This document shows, piece after piece, positions 1 to 7,839 of a DNA stretch of 64,000 nucleotides (positions are counted from its first letter, which is position 1; every line of letters starts with the position of its first letter). The stretch comes from Nocardioides lijunqiniae. Lineage in GTDB: Bacteria > Actinomycetota > Actinomycetes > Propionibacteriales > Nocardioidaceae. The stretch lies in NCBI RefSeq assembly GCF_015024225.1, contig NZ_JACJGM010000031.1:1-64000 (forward strand). The letters run 5' to 3'. The position numbers and the translations under genes were made by a program. The notes under the pieces were generated by a model. It did not search any database. It was given only the letters and a program-made list of their open reading frames with translations, and had not been told where the DNA came from.

Positions 1-1
1 G

Positions 2-100
2 GACCTGATCCCAGCATGGGAGGACTACGCCATGGCCGGGCTGGTCGCGGAGGCCGTCGAAAACGCCGTGGACCCCGCGATCTGGGGACCGAACCGGTAG
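2..100 (+). CDS. C-terminal end of a truncated gene, unrecognised
   Basis: The frame is open from the window edge to a TAG and gives 32 residues ending in DPAIWGPNR. Third codon positions are almost all G or C, as in the real genes here. The start lies outside the window and no family can be named. A strong GC-rich hairpin follows 7 bases after the stop, which supports this being a true gene end. Confidence 0.5.
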   Translation, partial: DLIPAWEDYAMAGLVAEAVENAVDPAIWGPNR

Positions 101-107
101 AGGGGGA

Positions 108-152
108 CCGCCGGCCCCACCGGCGGGTGGGGAGGACTCCGGCCCTCCCCAC
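108..152 (+). terminator. Two consecutive GC-rich hairpins, likely terminator
   Basis: CCGCCGG (108-114) pairs with CCGGCGG (120-126) across a 5-base loop. Next to it, GTGGGGAGG (127-135) pairs with CCTCCCCAC (144-152). They follow the stop codon at 100. There is no U-tract, which is usual for actinobacterial terminators. Confidence 0.55.
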
Positions 153-256
153 ACCCCTCCCGGGTGCGCGCCCTTCCGTGCGGCGACGGGGGGACGCCGC
201 GCCCTGCAAGTCGGTATCTTGCTGCAAAGGCAAAATCCGCACAGGGGGCGCGCAAA

Positions 257-1234
257 GTGACCGATGGGGACGCGGTTGCCAACTACGCCGCGGCTGCGCT
301 GAGCGAGTTGACGGCACAGAAGGCGATGTTGGACTCGATCACACTAAGCCGCGAGTTCTCGCTCGCTCCGATGCGTGAGGCTCAGGCTCAGCGCGAAGCG
401 ATGCGTCAGGCCAAGGCGCAGCGCGAAGCGATGCGCGAGGCAATGTTTGCACCGATGCGTGAAGCCAAGGCCCAGCGCGAGGCGATGATGGCCCCCTTCC
501 GCGACGCTCAGACCCAGCGCGAGCTGATGATGGCGCCTATCCGCGAGGCCAAGGCCCAGCGCGAAGCGATGCGCGAGGCAATGTTGGCGCCAATGCGTGA
601 AGCCAAGGCCCAGCGTGACGCGATGCTGAAGACCCTGAGGGCCCACCGCGAGGCGATGCTGGCGCCAATGCGTGAGGCTCAGGCTCAGCGCGAGGCGATG
701 ATGGCGCCTTTCCGTGAGGCGAAGGCCCAGCGCGACGCGATGTTGGAGACCCTGAAGGCCCACCGCAAGGAGATGCTGGCGCCAATGCGTCAGGCCCAGG
801 CGCAGCGCGACGCGATGATCGCCCCCGTGCGTGCTGCAGTCGAGGCTCAACGACAAGCCTTTCTGCAAGCCTCCCCTGTTGACCAGGAGGAGTTCGCCCG
901 GACGATGCTGGGTCCGGTCAGCGAGGCTGTGAGTTGGCAACTGGATGCGGTCGCTGCTGTTGCGGCCGATTCTGACCAGACGGCCGACGAGGCCGAGGTG
1001 GCAGGCGGCGCGGTCCGGCCCACGGTGGGCAACGACTGGGCCCTCCACGTCTTCGCGGACTACACCGCGGTCATGGTCTTCCTCATGCTCGTGGGCTGGT
1101 GGCTTAGCGAGGCGACGCGGCATGGGAACGACCTGGCGGAGGCGAACGGAGCCGAGGTCTTCGCAACACTCTCGGGTTTCCTCACGCTTGCCTGGGCCAT
1201 CCGCAATCTGATCCTCCGAGCCGGTGACGAGTAG
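257..1234 (+). CDS. Long helical-repeat protein with C-terminal membrane hairpin, unrecognised
   Basis: About 325 residues from a GTG at 257, chosen because AGGGGG lies about 9 bases upstream; an earlier ATG at 164 in the same frame has no ribosome site and would start inside the preceding hairpin-rich spacer. Residues from about 35 to 200 are tandem imperfect units of about 14 residues, consensus APMREAKAQREAMM, two of them interrupted by an insert resembling LKTLRAHREAML. Such a Glu/Arg/Gln/Ala-rich stretch should form one long charged helix or coiled coil. The last 70 residues contain two hydrophobic segments (ALHVFADYTAVMVFLMLVGW and VFATLSGFLTLAWAI), so the rod is probably anchored in the membrane. 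The function is unknown. It sits alone between a terminator and the ssb locus. Confidence 0.75.
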   Translation: MTDGDAVANYAAAALSELTAQKAMLDSITLSREFSLAPMREAQAQREAMRQAKAQREAMREAMFAPMREAKAQREAMMAPFRDAQTQRELMMAPIREAKAQREAMREAMLAPMREAKAQRDAMLKTLRAHREAMLAPMREAQAQREAMMAPFREAKAQRDAMLETLKAHRKEMLAPMRQAQAQRDAMIAPVRAAVEAQRQAFLQASPVDQEEFARTMLGPVSEAVSWQLDAVAAVAADSDQTADEAEVAGGAVRPTVGNDWALHVFADYTAVMVFLMLVGWWLSEATRHGNDLAEANGAEVFATLSGFLTLAWAIRNLILRAGDE

Positions 1235-1244
1235 ACCGATCTGA

Positions 1245-1420
1245 AGGGCGAGGCCGCCGCACCGCCAGCTCGCGGCCGCGCGCACGCAGCTGAACATCGC
1301 CTACAACTACTGCGACCGCGCCGCGGTCCTCGACGCCACCTCCGGCGCCGAGTGCATCGGCGTCGAGGTCTCCGGCTCGGCCGAGGCCACCGGCATCTCG
1401 GCCGAGCCCCCGGCGGGTGG
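1245..1420 (+). pseudogene. Possible gene remnant without a start
   Basis: After the stop of the repeat protein, one frame reads a protein-like stretch (QLAAARTQLNIAYNYCDR, then DATSGAECIGVEVSGSAEA) with high GC3. It has no start codon or ribosome site and runs into low-complexity proline-rich translation. I take it as a possible fragment of a lost gene; it may be chance. Confidence 0.2.
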
Positions 1421-1557
1421 GAAGGGCCCCAACCCTCCCCACCCCACCCGGCACCAGGCACCGGCCCAACCACCCTCAGAAAGGCCCCGGCCGGGCAAGA
1501 GCCCCGGCAAGGCGACGGCCCTACGGCCGCCACGGCCCTCGATTTCAACCACTTTGG

Positions 1558-2155
1558 GTACGCGTTCTTGCTCCCCGACGCCGCCCATCGTGTCTCGGCC
1601 GAGACACCGGTCAAGGGCAAGCGCTGTGCCCTGCGGGCACCCCTGACCGGCTTACCCGACCGGATCGGGCGGCAGTTGTCGGGAGCAAGCCACACGACAG
1701 GTCCCACCACCTGGTGGGCCATGTGGGCGCCTGACGTCCGAGCCAGATCACCCCCTCACGAAGGAGTACCAGCCATGAGCACCACCACCGTCACGTTCGC
1801 CGGCAACCTCACCAGCGACCCCGAGCTCCGGTTCACCCCGTCCGGGACTCCGGTCGCGGAGTTCCGCGTCCTGGTCAACCGCCGGACCAAGGACCGCGAG
1901 ACCAACGAGTACCACGACGCCGAGCCCACCGGACACAACTGCAAGGTCTGGGGCAAGAAGGCCGAGAACCTGGCCGAGTCCCTCACGTCCGGAGCACGCG
2001 TGGTCGTCCACGGACACGTCGAGACCGAGGCCTGGACCGACAAGGACACCCAGGCCAAGCGGACCCGCGACGTCGTGATCGTCGACGAGATCGGCCCCTC
2101 GCTGAAGTACGCCACCGCAAAGGTCACCAACAACACCAAGACCACCACGCAGCAG
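1558..2155 (+). repeat. Left arm of a ~0.6-kb inverted repeat (ssb locus)
   Basis: This segment holds the leader and nearly all of ssb. It is present in inverted orientation at about 63362-63955. The leader from 1608 to about 1709 is almost identical between arms, with one visible mismatch (gaccgg versus gccgg). The ssb coding parts differ at scattered bases and diverge only at the last dozen codons. Confidence 0.9.
1590..1607. promoter_or_regulatory. 18-bp perfect palindrome upstream of ssb
   Basis: GTGTCTCGGCCGAGACAC is its own reverse complement. It lies 168 bases before the ssb start and is kept unchanged at 63906-63923 in the inverted second ssb locus. Perfect symmetry and conservation suggest an operator for a dimeric regulator. 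No regulator can be assigned. Confidence 0.55.
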
Positions 2156-2161
2156 GACTGA
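1775..2161 (+). CDS. ssb: Single-stranded DNA-binding protein
   Basis: 128 residues with an OB fold of the SSB family: MSTTTVTFAGNLTSDPELRF at the start, then the conserved core around FRVLVNRRTKDRETNEY, NCKVWGKKAENLAESL and GARVVVHGHVE. It lacks the acidic C-terminal tail (DDDIPF type) that recruits partners in chromosomal SSB and ends in TKTTTQQD, so it is a plasmid-type SSB. It is expected to coat single-stranded DNA during transfer or replication. The start is set by AAGGAG at 1761-1766. A hairpin follows the stop. A near-identical gene sits at 63342-63737 on the other strand, and an internally deleted copy at 7048-7173. Confidence 0.93.
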   Translation: MSTTTVTFAGNLTSDPELRFTPSGTPVAEFRVLVNRRTKDRETNEYHDAEPTGHNCKVWGKKAENLAESLTSGARVVVHGHVETEAWTDKDTQAKRTRDVVIVDEIGPSLKYATAKVTNNTKTTTQQD

Positions 2162-2177
2162 CCGACCACCAGCGCAC

Positions 2178-2204
2178 GGGGGAGGGGACTGTCCCCTTCC
2201 CCCC
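2178..2204 (+). terminator. Terminator hairpin after ssb
   Basis: GGGGGAGGGGA pairs with TCCCCTTCCCCC across a short loop, with one bulged base, 17 bases after the ssb stop. A decayed version follows the deleted ssb copy near 7190-7215. Confidence 0.6.
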
Positions 2205-2221
2205 GCAGGCTGATCTGCGTT

Positions 2222-2296
2222 TCATGATTCCCGAACGGCGCGAACGGAGTCGACCCTCTGCGACAGACCCGCGGCCGCGACGCGCAGGCCCAGCAC
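2222..2296 (-). pseudogene. 3' fragment of the 74-aa membrane-protein gene
   Basis: The minus strand encodes VLGLRVAAAGLSQRVDSVRAV and then a premature stop. This corresponds to VLGLLVAAVGLWQVVESVRAV at the end of the intact gene at 7221-7445. The 5' part is missing because the DNRLRE module begins at about 2297. Confidence 0.7.
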
Positions 2297-2563
2297 TGGC
2301 GGCATGAACGGGCCTTGCTGGTCGCCTGCCGGAGGTACCGTCGACCCAACTGCGGCCCTCCTCACACGCACCCGAGTGTGCCAGGGCTGCGCCTGCCGTC
2401 CGGCGTTGTACAGCAGTGCCAATATCGACGCGAATCGCCGTTGTCCTGGCCTAGTCCACATCCGAAAACTTGGGAAACACCCGGTACTAGGTCCCAGGGT
2501 AGTAAAGACTTCCCGGCAGTTAGGCACTTCTCCAGGGGTGCTGATCGCGCTTAGGGAGTTTTC

Positions 2564-5500
2564 ATGGCTGCGTCACCCTCCGCACGTCGGATGCGAACCA
2601 TCGTTGGCGCAGGTGTCGCGACGTCGGCGCTGTTGGCAACATTCGCGGCGCAGCCCGTGGCGGCCCAGCTCGCAGGGTCACGCGCTCCGCTGACCCAGAG
2701 CGGCGCCACGGCCGGTCTGGACGAGGAGGCCGGGCTCGTTCCTGAGCTCGCCACGGAGACGTCGAACACGTACCGGCAGAGCGACGGCTCGATGAAGCTG
2801 GAGGCGTTCACCGAACCCGTGAACTTCCAAGCAGAAGATGACTCCTGGGTCCCGATCGACAACGAACTAGTGGCCGCGCCGGGCGCCGCGTATGAGGCCG
2901 AGAACGCCGCAAACAGCTTCGAGGTGAAGATTCCCTCGGACCCCGCTGTGACGCCGGTGAGGTTCACGACTGAGGACGCCTGGGTGACGATGCGGATGCA
3001 CGGCCTTGACGACGCCCCGCAGATCGAAGGTGAAGAGGCGACCTTCTCCGAGGTGGAAGACGCCGACGAGGTGACCTACCAGGTCAACAACACCGGCCTC
3101 AAGGAGGACATCGTTCTTGACGGTCCGCCCACCGAGGGCGAGGGGTCGTTGGTCTACACCTACAGCCTTGACGCCAGCTCCGGCATCACTCCCGTGCTGA
3201 CTGACTCTGGGTCGATCGAGTTTCGTCGTGCAGACGGCGAGACGGAGGTCGTGATGCCGGCGGGTTTCATGACCGACTCGGCGAGCCCGTCGCCCGGGCT
3301 CAGCCACGACGTGGCCTACGAACTCGAGCCGCAGGGTGCTGGGTGGGCACTCACCGTCACGCCCAGCATGGGATGGCTGACCGACCCCGCACGGGTCTAC
3401 CCCGTGACTATCGACCCCTCGCTGGCCGACAAGGTTGTGGGACGGAACTGCTGGCTTCGCAGCAGCACGCCGAACGAAAGCAACTGCTACACCCCGTTAA
3501 TGCGAGCAGGTAGGAACGTGGACGGTGTCGCTACTCGCACGGTCTTGCTGTTCGATCTGTCCGCAGTTCCCGCTACCGCCGACGTTTACGGTGCCAACGT
3601 GGGCATCACGCAGTCCTCAATGCCGGGGATGATCAACGCGGACTACGCGCTGTACAAGGCCCTTAAGAGCTTCGACAACACGGCCACTTGGAACTCCGCA
3701 GGTGCCACAGGCGGCTGGGACGGCGGTAGCCCCGCCGAGGCGACTCCTTACGGCCGGATCCTCCTCTCGCCTAACTCAACTAGTCGCCGCTACTTCGCCG
3801 ACAACTTCAAGACCCTCATCCAGGACTGGGTAACCAACCCCGGACACCGGACCTCACTCGTCCTCAAGCAGGCCACCCCGGTCGTCAACAACAGCGTCGT
3901 GTACTTCCACTCGAACAGATCCACAGCCAGCTCCGCTAACCATCCTGCACTCTCTGTCTATTACACGGTCCCGGCTCCCCCTGCTCCGCCAGTGACCGGC
4001 CCGCCCGTGCTGCAGGCCGGTGACGGGACTGTCCATACGGTCACAAACCTCGGCGCAACGCCGGTGACAGCTGCTACGAACCTGGTTGTTGGGCCCAACG
4101 CCACAGTTGACGTACCCCTCGCAGGCATTGGCTCCCTGCCATCGGCAGACGATCTGGCCGCCGTTTGGTCGAATGTGCGCGTGGCCAACTGGGGTGGCAC
4201 TGCCGGTGGCGTCAGCGTCTACAACTCGGACGACGACTCTCCCCCGGCGATCGCGGGCCTCCCGTTCACAGCAACCGACTCGGCTGCCGATGGAGTCGCT
4301 AAGAACCTATTCAGTGCCGTCTCAGAAGGCGGCGGTGTCAGAATCCTCAACCACAGCAGCAGTCCAGTGACGGTCACACTGACGGTGCAAGCGTGGTATG
4401 CGACGGCGGGCAACACTGTTCCCACCGCGACACTCCCCGCACCGATGGATAGCCCCCTGAAGGCAGAGGGCCAACTGCTCCTCAACGGAGCACCCGTAAC
4501 GAATGGAGAAGTGCACGTCGAGGCCTGGCCCAACGACACCGTTCTGGACCAGCTACCCGAGGACGGAGAGGTCGAAATGCTTGATCTCGGGACCGTCACC
4601 ACCGACAGCACTGGGTCCTTCGAGCTGCCTTTGGCAGGCGCTGAAGTACCGCCTGCCTACCGGGATTCTGAGGCGAGAGCGAACATCAGTCTCGAGGCCT
4701 CCTCCGCGTCACTCACGATGGAATACAGCCAGACGCTAGATCCGCTCACGGGCGGCCAACAGGGAACGCAGGCGATGAGCGTGACGTCCGACGCCGGCCC
4801 TGATGCCCTGGTCCTGGACTTGGGTGCGGGGACGGTAGATGAGGCATCAGACCCAGCCTCCGAGTGGCGCACTGTCGATGATGAGCCGCTCTCGACACCT
4901 GAGCAGACGGCCGCGAAGACGGTAACCGTCCGACCTCGTTCTCCCTCGACCCCGGGAGCACTACAGCGCGGAGGCGGATGTCGAATCGCTAAGAAGGAGT
5001 TGGGTCCTGGCAAGCCAGAGCGTTTTGTATCCGTCTACAACTGGTCGGGCGCGAAGGCAGATCTCACCCAAGAAACGTCATCCGAGCATGAGATGGGGAT
5101 CGCGTTCAAAGCGGAGAAGGGTGCGGTTTACACCGCGGATGGGACTAAGAAGGTAAAAACTTCGAGCAAGGGAGAAGCTCTAGGAATCGTCAATAAAACC
5201 TTCAGCAATAACGTCCGGTACCGCAAGTACGTCCGGGGGTGTAATTGGCTAGAGCCGAGTGAGTACGCCGTCTGGTACAAGCCCGAGATAATCGGCGCGT
5301 ACTTTACGAACCCTGAACCGATCCAAGCCAAGAACTGGCGTCACAACTGCATTGACTATGATTTCAAATTCAAGTTCACTAAGCACAAGGGGTCGGGTTA
5401 CACCAAGAAGGGGGGCATCGATCTGGGTTTTGTCAAATTGAATGCCCAATGGGGCTACGATAAGAAGTCAACCGTCATGATTGATGTTCAGAAGTACTCG

Positions 5501-5575
5501 GAGATCTGCTCGAGTGAGCAGGGAGAAGAGATCAATCAGGCTCGGGGGATTCAAGCTCGAAAACTTGGGACGTGA
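2564..5575 (+). CDS. Secreted DNRLRE-domain protein, module 1 (polymorphic-effector-like)
   Basis: 1003 residues, start set by AGGGAG five bases before the ATG. A signal peptide (SARRMRTIVGAGVATSALLATFAAQPVAA) predicts export. Residues about 55-280 are a domain shared with the second paralogue (12492-14669); common motifs include PVNFQ/PVNYQ, WVPIDNELV, NTGLKEDI and ARVYPVTIDPSL. A DNRLRE-type beta domain follows at about 285-455 (ATWNSAG, TLIQDWV, LVLKQATPV). Residues 460-830 look like beta-rich linker domains. The last ~180 residues (from RGGGCRIAKKELG) are a Lys/Tyr-rich, Cys-containing tip with no counterpart in the paralogue and with visibly lower GC. In Streptomyces-type relatives such N-termini sit on Rhs or toxin proteins. 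The toxin role is inference; no catalytic motif was recognised. The stop overlaps the lipoprotein start. Confidence 0.8.
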   Translation: MAASPSARRMRTIVGAGVATSALLATFAAQPVAAQLAGSRAPLTQSGATAGLDEEAGLVPELATETSNTYRQSDGSMKLEAFTEPVNFQAEDDSWVPIDNELVAAPGAAYEAENAANSFEVKIPSDPAVTPVRFTTEDAWVTMRMHGLDDAPQIEGEEATFSEVEDADEVTYQVNNTGLKEDIVLDGPPTEGEGSLVYTYSLDASSGITPVLTDSGSIEFRRADGETEVVMPAGFMTDSASPSPGLSHDVAYELEPQGAGWALTVTPSMGWLTDPARVYPVTIDPSLADKVVGRNCWLRSSTPNESNCYTPLMRAGRNVDGVATRTVLLFDLSAVPATADVYGANVGITQSSMPGMINADYALYKALKSFDNTATWNSAGATGGWDGGSPAEATPYGRILLSPNSTSRRYFADNFKTLIQDWVTNPGHRTSLVLKQATPVVNNSVVYFHSNRSTASSANHPALSVYYTVPAPPAPPVTGPPVLQAGDGTVHTVTNLGATPVTAATNLVVGPNATVDVPLAGIGSLPSADDLAAVWSNVRVANWGGTAGGVSVYNSDDDSPPAIAGLPFTATDSAADGVAKNLFSAVSEGGGVRILNHSSSPVTVTLTVQAWYATAGNTVPTATLPAPMDSPLKAEGQLLLNGAPVTNGEVHVEAWPNDTVLDQLPEDGEVEMLDLGTVTTDSTGSFELPLAGAEVPPAYRDSEARANISLEASSASLTMEYSQTLDPLTGGQQGTQAMSVTSDAGPDALVLDLGAGTVDEASDPASEWRTVDDEPLSTPEQTAAKTVTVRPRSPSTPGALQRGGGCRIAKKELGPGKPERFVSVYNWSGAKADLTQETSSEHEMGIAFKAEKGAVYTADGTKKVKTSSKGEALGIVNKTFSNNVRYRKYVRGCNWLEPSEYAVWYKPEIIGAYFTNPEPIQAKNWRHNCIDYDFKFKFTKHKGSGYTKKGGIDLGFVKLNAQWGYDKKSTVMIDVQKYSEICSSEQGEEINQARGIQARKLGT

Positions 5576-6132
5576 TGTTCAAGATTTCCGCGTGCGGCGT
5601 CATCATCGTTGTCTTGACGCTGAGTCTCGCCGGCTGCGTCAACAACAACGAGGACAACGAAAGCGAATCCGCAGGGTTCCCGCGGGTAGTCGCTGGCAAC
5701 CACGACCCGATTCGGGGTGGAATGGAGCCTGGAGCCGGTGGAGTTGCCTCCGTCAGGATCGGTTCGGTTTGTCGGGTCGGAGATCAACCGATTGAGCTGA
5801 CCGAGGTCACTGTTGACGACGTAGAAGGCGACATCGCGCTTACCGACTTTTCTGTCTACGCTGACCCGCCGGGAGGACGTTTGGGAAGTGGGGCCCAACC
5901 GTTTCCGATCCGCGAGGTTTCTGGCTATCGAGGCGGCGACGTTGTTTCGGCCCTATGCAAGTCCGACTCGGATGTCTCGGGCGAATCACTCGCGGTTGAG
6001 CTGACCCTGAGCTCGGGGCCGCTCGGCGTCGCGAAGGGCTTCACACTCTCCTGGGAGAGCGAGGGTGGCACTTACACGGTCAAGATTCCCTGGACGCAGG
6101 AGTTGTGCGTCAGGTACCGAGACTGTCACTGA
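5575..6132 (+). CDS. Lipoprotein coupled to DNRLRE module 1, possible partner or immunity protein
   Basis: 185 residues from the ATG that overlaps the upstream stop (TGATG); a GTG one codon earlier is possible. The N-terminus is a lipoprotein signal ending in the lipobox LAGC at about residue 20, followed by an Asn/Glu-rich stretch, so the mature protein should sit on the outer face of the membrane. The rest is a soluble, beta-looking domain with several cysteines (GSVCRVGDQPIEL, ALCKSDSD, QELCVRYRDC). The overlap predicts translational coupling with the effector-like gene. No family was recognised. An immunity or export-partner role rests only on context. Confidence 0.75.
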   Translation: MFKISACGVIIVVLTLSLAGCVNNNEDNESESAGFPRVVAGNHDPIRGGMEPGAGGVASVRIGSVCRVGDQPIELTEVTVDDVEGDIALTDFSVYADPPGGRLGSGAQPFPIREVSGYRGGDVVSALCKSDSDVSGESLAVELTLSSGPLGVAKGFTLSWESEGGTYTVKIPWTQELCVRYRDCH

Positions 6133-6315
6133 GGCCTCGTTAGAGGCCAAATCGGCGCACAGACAGAGGACGGGTACAACCGAGCGGAGATCTCGTAGCA
6201 ATTGGGGTCGCTGGCCCGTCAGATCACCACACGGACAGATCTCAGGCAGCCCATCGCGAGCCGAGCCTGTCGAGGAGCTCGCGCACAGTGTCACCGGCGA
6301 CGACCTGGCCGGGGA

Positions 6316-7009
6316 TCCGGGTTGGGGTTGGTCAGGTCATCGAACGCGGAAAGCGCCGAGGAGTACGTGAGCGCTTTGACGCGAAGTTTCGGTCATGAAT
6401 TCATCCTGTCGGCTGTCCCGAGGCCCTGCGTTCAGTAAGGCGCAGGCGTCGGCTCGAGTCCGTCGCATTGACAGGTGCAGCCGCGCCGGATCATCAGCTC
6501 AACCTGGTTCTCACAGTCCTCGGCCAGGTGTTCGGGCACCTCGCACATCGCATCGACTCATCGTTGCTCTCCTTGCTGCTGGAGTGCCTATTGATGGTCG
6601 GCATGCTTGGGTGGCACCCACGCCGGGGTACGGCACCACATGAGCGTTGGCCGGGCGGCCCGGCCAAATCCTCGGCGATCTCCACCGTGCTCAGCCCCTT
6701 ACAGTCCGTGACCGCTGGGGCGTCGCACGACCTAGGCTCCGCACGATCCCTCTCCCGCCATCGCCAGCCGCCTTTCCGTCACCAGATGGGTCAGGCGGCG
6801 CCGGAGGCGCCGCCGCCCTGGTCCTCACCGTGGGGCGGGAACGAGACATCGACGCACGCACTGTGACCAGTCGAGCCGGAGGCTCGCGAAGGGGTCGCGG
6901 CCGTCAGGCCGATGTTGATCGACTTCGGGACGCCGAGGCCCGCGTCGTGAGCTCGCGCTGCTTCCAGCCTGAGGTCTTGGCCGCGGCGTGCGCGCTCTCG
7001 GCCCCCTCG
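6316..7009 (-). pseudogene. Decayed tandem copy of the 103-aa / 56-aa / coiled-coil gene block
   Basis: This segment matches 7757-8506 over its whole length (for example ccgggttggggttggtcagg and gtcatcgaacgcgga in both), but with many substitutions and indels. The minus-strand reading frames of the 103-aa protein N-terminus, the Cys-rich 56-aa protein and the end of the coiled-coil protein are all interrupted. No coding function is expected. It lies between DNRLRE module 1 and the deleted ssb copy. Confidence 0.8.
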
Positions 7010-7047
7010 GCACCTGAGCTGACCAGGCCGTGGTGAGTGGGCCCCCG

Positions 7048-7173
7048 GTGAGCACCCCCCGGGAGGCCAAGAGGACCCGCGACGTCGTGATCGTCGACGA
7101 GATCGGCCCCTCACTGAAGTACGCCACCGCTGAGGTCGCCGACAACACCAAGACCACCACGCAGCAGGACTGA
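7048..7173 (+). pseudogene. Internally deleted ssb copy
   Basis: A GTG-AGC-ACC start resembling that of ssb is followed almost directly by the ssb 3' part (AKRTRDVVIVDEIGPSLKYA to TKTTTQQD and stop). About 85 codons of the OB fold are missing, so it cannot bind DNA as SSB does. It marks the beginning of the right-hand unit of the tandem duplication. Confidence 0.75.
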
Positions 7174-7307
7174 CCGTCGACCACCAGGGCGCGGGGGACT
7201 GGGCCCTTCCCCCCGCAGGCTCATTTGCGTTTCGTGATTCGCCGAACGGCGCGAACGGACTCGACCACCTGCCACAGACCCACGGCCGCGACCAGCAGGC
7301 CCAGCAC
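7064..7307 (+). repeat. Right copy of the ~245-bp direct repeat flanking DNRLRE module 1
   Basis: It matches 2052-2296. The two copies bracket DNRLRE module 1 plus the decayed block at 6316-7009. Confidence 0.85.
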
Positions 7308-7445
7308 CAGCAAGAACACGCGGTTGCCAGTGGCGGTCTCGTCATGTCGCATGAAGAACGCGACGAAGACCATTGTCGCAAAGAAGCAGGCGCGCAGAAC
7401 ACCGGCGAGGCTCTCAAGAACGGCCGCGCGCCCTGGGCGGTTCAT
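7221..7445 (-). CDS. Small two-helix membrane protein, unrecognised
   Basis: 74 residues beginning MNRPGRAAVLESLAGVLR. Two hydrophobic stretches (ACFFATMVFVAFFM and VFLLVLGLLVAAVGLWQVV) and a basic tail (RRITKRK) predict a membrane hairpin. The ATG overlaps the TGA of the 28-codon gene upstream (ATGA), so translation is probably coupled. It is the last gene of a four-gene minus-strand run that begins at 8006. Its 3' end is duplicated as a fragment at 2222-2296. The function is unknown. Confidence 0.65.
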   Translation of the reverse strand: MNRPGRAAVLESLAGVLRACFFATMVFVAFFMRHDETATGNRVFLLVLGLLVAAVGLWQVVESVRAVRRITKRK

Positions 7446-7528
7446 GGTCGCCGGTCGCGCATCGACCACCCGATGTAGATCCCGCCGACCGCGGCCGCCA
7501 GGTGCGTCACCACCAGCAGGACGTCCAC
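7442..7528 (-). CDS. 28-residue single-pass membrane micropeptide
   Basis: A GTG start overlaps the TAG of the preceding gene (TAGTG), and the TGA overlaps the ATG of the next one (ATGA). The product MDVLLVVTHLAAAVGGIYIG plus WSMRDRRP is one hydrophobic helix with a basic cytoplasmic tail. It is very short, but overlaps at both ends and high GC3 argue that it is translated. It may be a small membrane subunit or a coupling cistron. Confidence 0.55.
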   Translation of the reverse strand: MDVLLVVTHLAAAVGGIYIGWSMRDRRP

Positions 7529-7839
7529 TAGTCACTCGCGGCCAGGTCGATGACTGCCCGCAGTTCTTGGATGATCCCTTCTCCGGTCAGCGTCGGGTCT
7601 TCGCGCATCCGAGCGGCGGTAGTGGCAGCGAGGAGTTCCAGCGCAGCATGAAGCAACGGCTGCACGTCAACGCTCGTCGTCTGAGCCTCGTCGTCGATGA
7701 GTAGCGACACCGCACCTATGTCCTCGAGCCTTCGCAGGGCAAGACGAATCGCCGGGTCCGGGTTGGGGTTGGTCAGGTCATCGAACGCGGAGAGCGCGTC
7801 GAGAAGTACGTGAGCGCTTTGATGCGAAGCTTCGGTCAT
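7528..7839 (-). CDS. Conserved 103-residue helical protein, unrecognised
   Basis: The start MTEASHQSAHVLLDALSAF is set by AGGATGAG six bases upstream and by an ATGA overlap with the Cys-rich gene before it. The protein is mostly helical and acidic (PAIRLALRRLEDIGAV, HAALELLAATTAARM, GIIQELRAVIDLAASD). It overlaps the micropeptide gene downstream. The first half of the gene survives as a broken copy near 6316-6400. Confidence 0.65.
   Translation of the reverse strand: MTEASHQSAHVLLDALSAFDDLTNPNPDPAIRLALRRLEDIGAVSLLIDDEAQTTSVDVQPLLHAALELLAATTAARMREDPTLTGEGIIQELRAVIDLAASD

Larger units (their letters stand above)
2052..2296 (+). repeat. Left copy of a ~245-bp direct repeat flanking DNRLRE module 1
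   Basis: It covers the 3' end of ssb, the terminator and the 3' end of a small minus-strand membrane-protein gene. It matches 7064-7307 in the same orientation with scattered changes. In this copy the membrane-protein part is broken; in the right copy the ssb part is broken. Confidence 0.85.

Noticed and set aside
164..256. ATG at 164 as start of the repeat protein
   Set aside because: It has no ribosome site; the GTG at 257 has AGGGGG at good distance.
370..850. Regular DNA repeats resembling a CRISPR array or minisatellite
   Set aside because: Units are coding, in frame and of imperfect 42-bp type without spacers; explained by the rod protein.
344..1297. Long open frame on the minus strand opposite the helical-repeat protein
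   Set aside because: It mirrors the repeat units in the opposite strand and has no start site; a product of GC bias and repetition.
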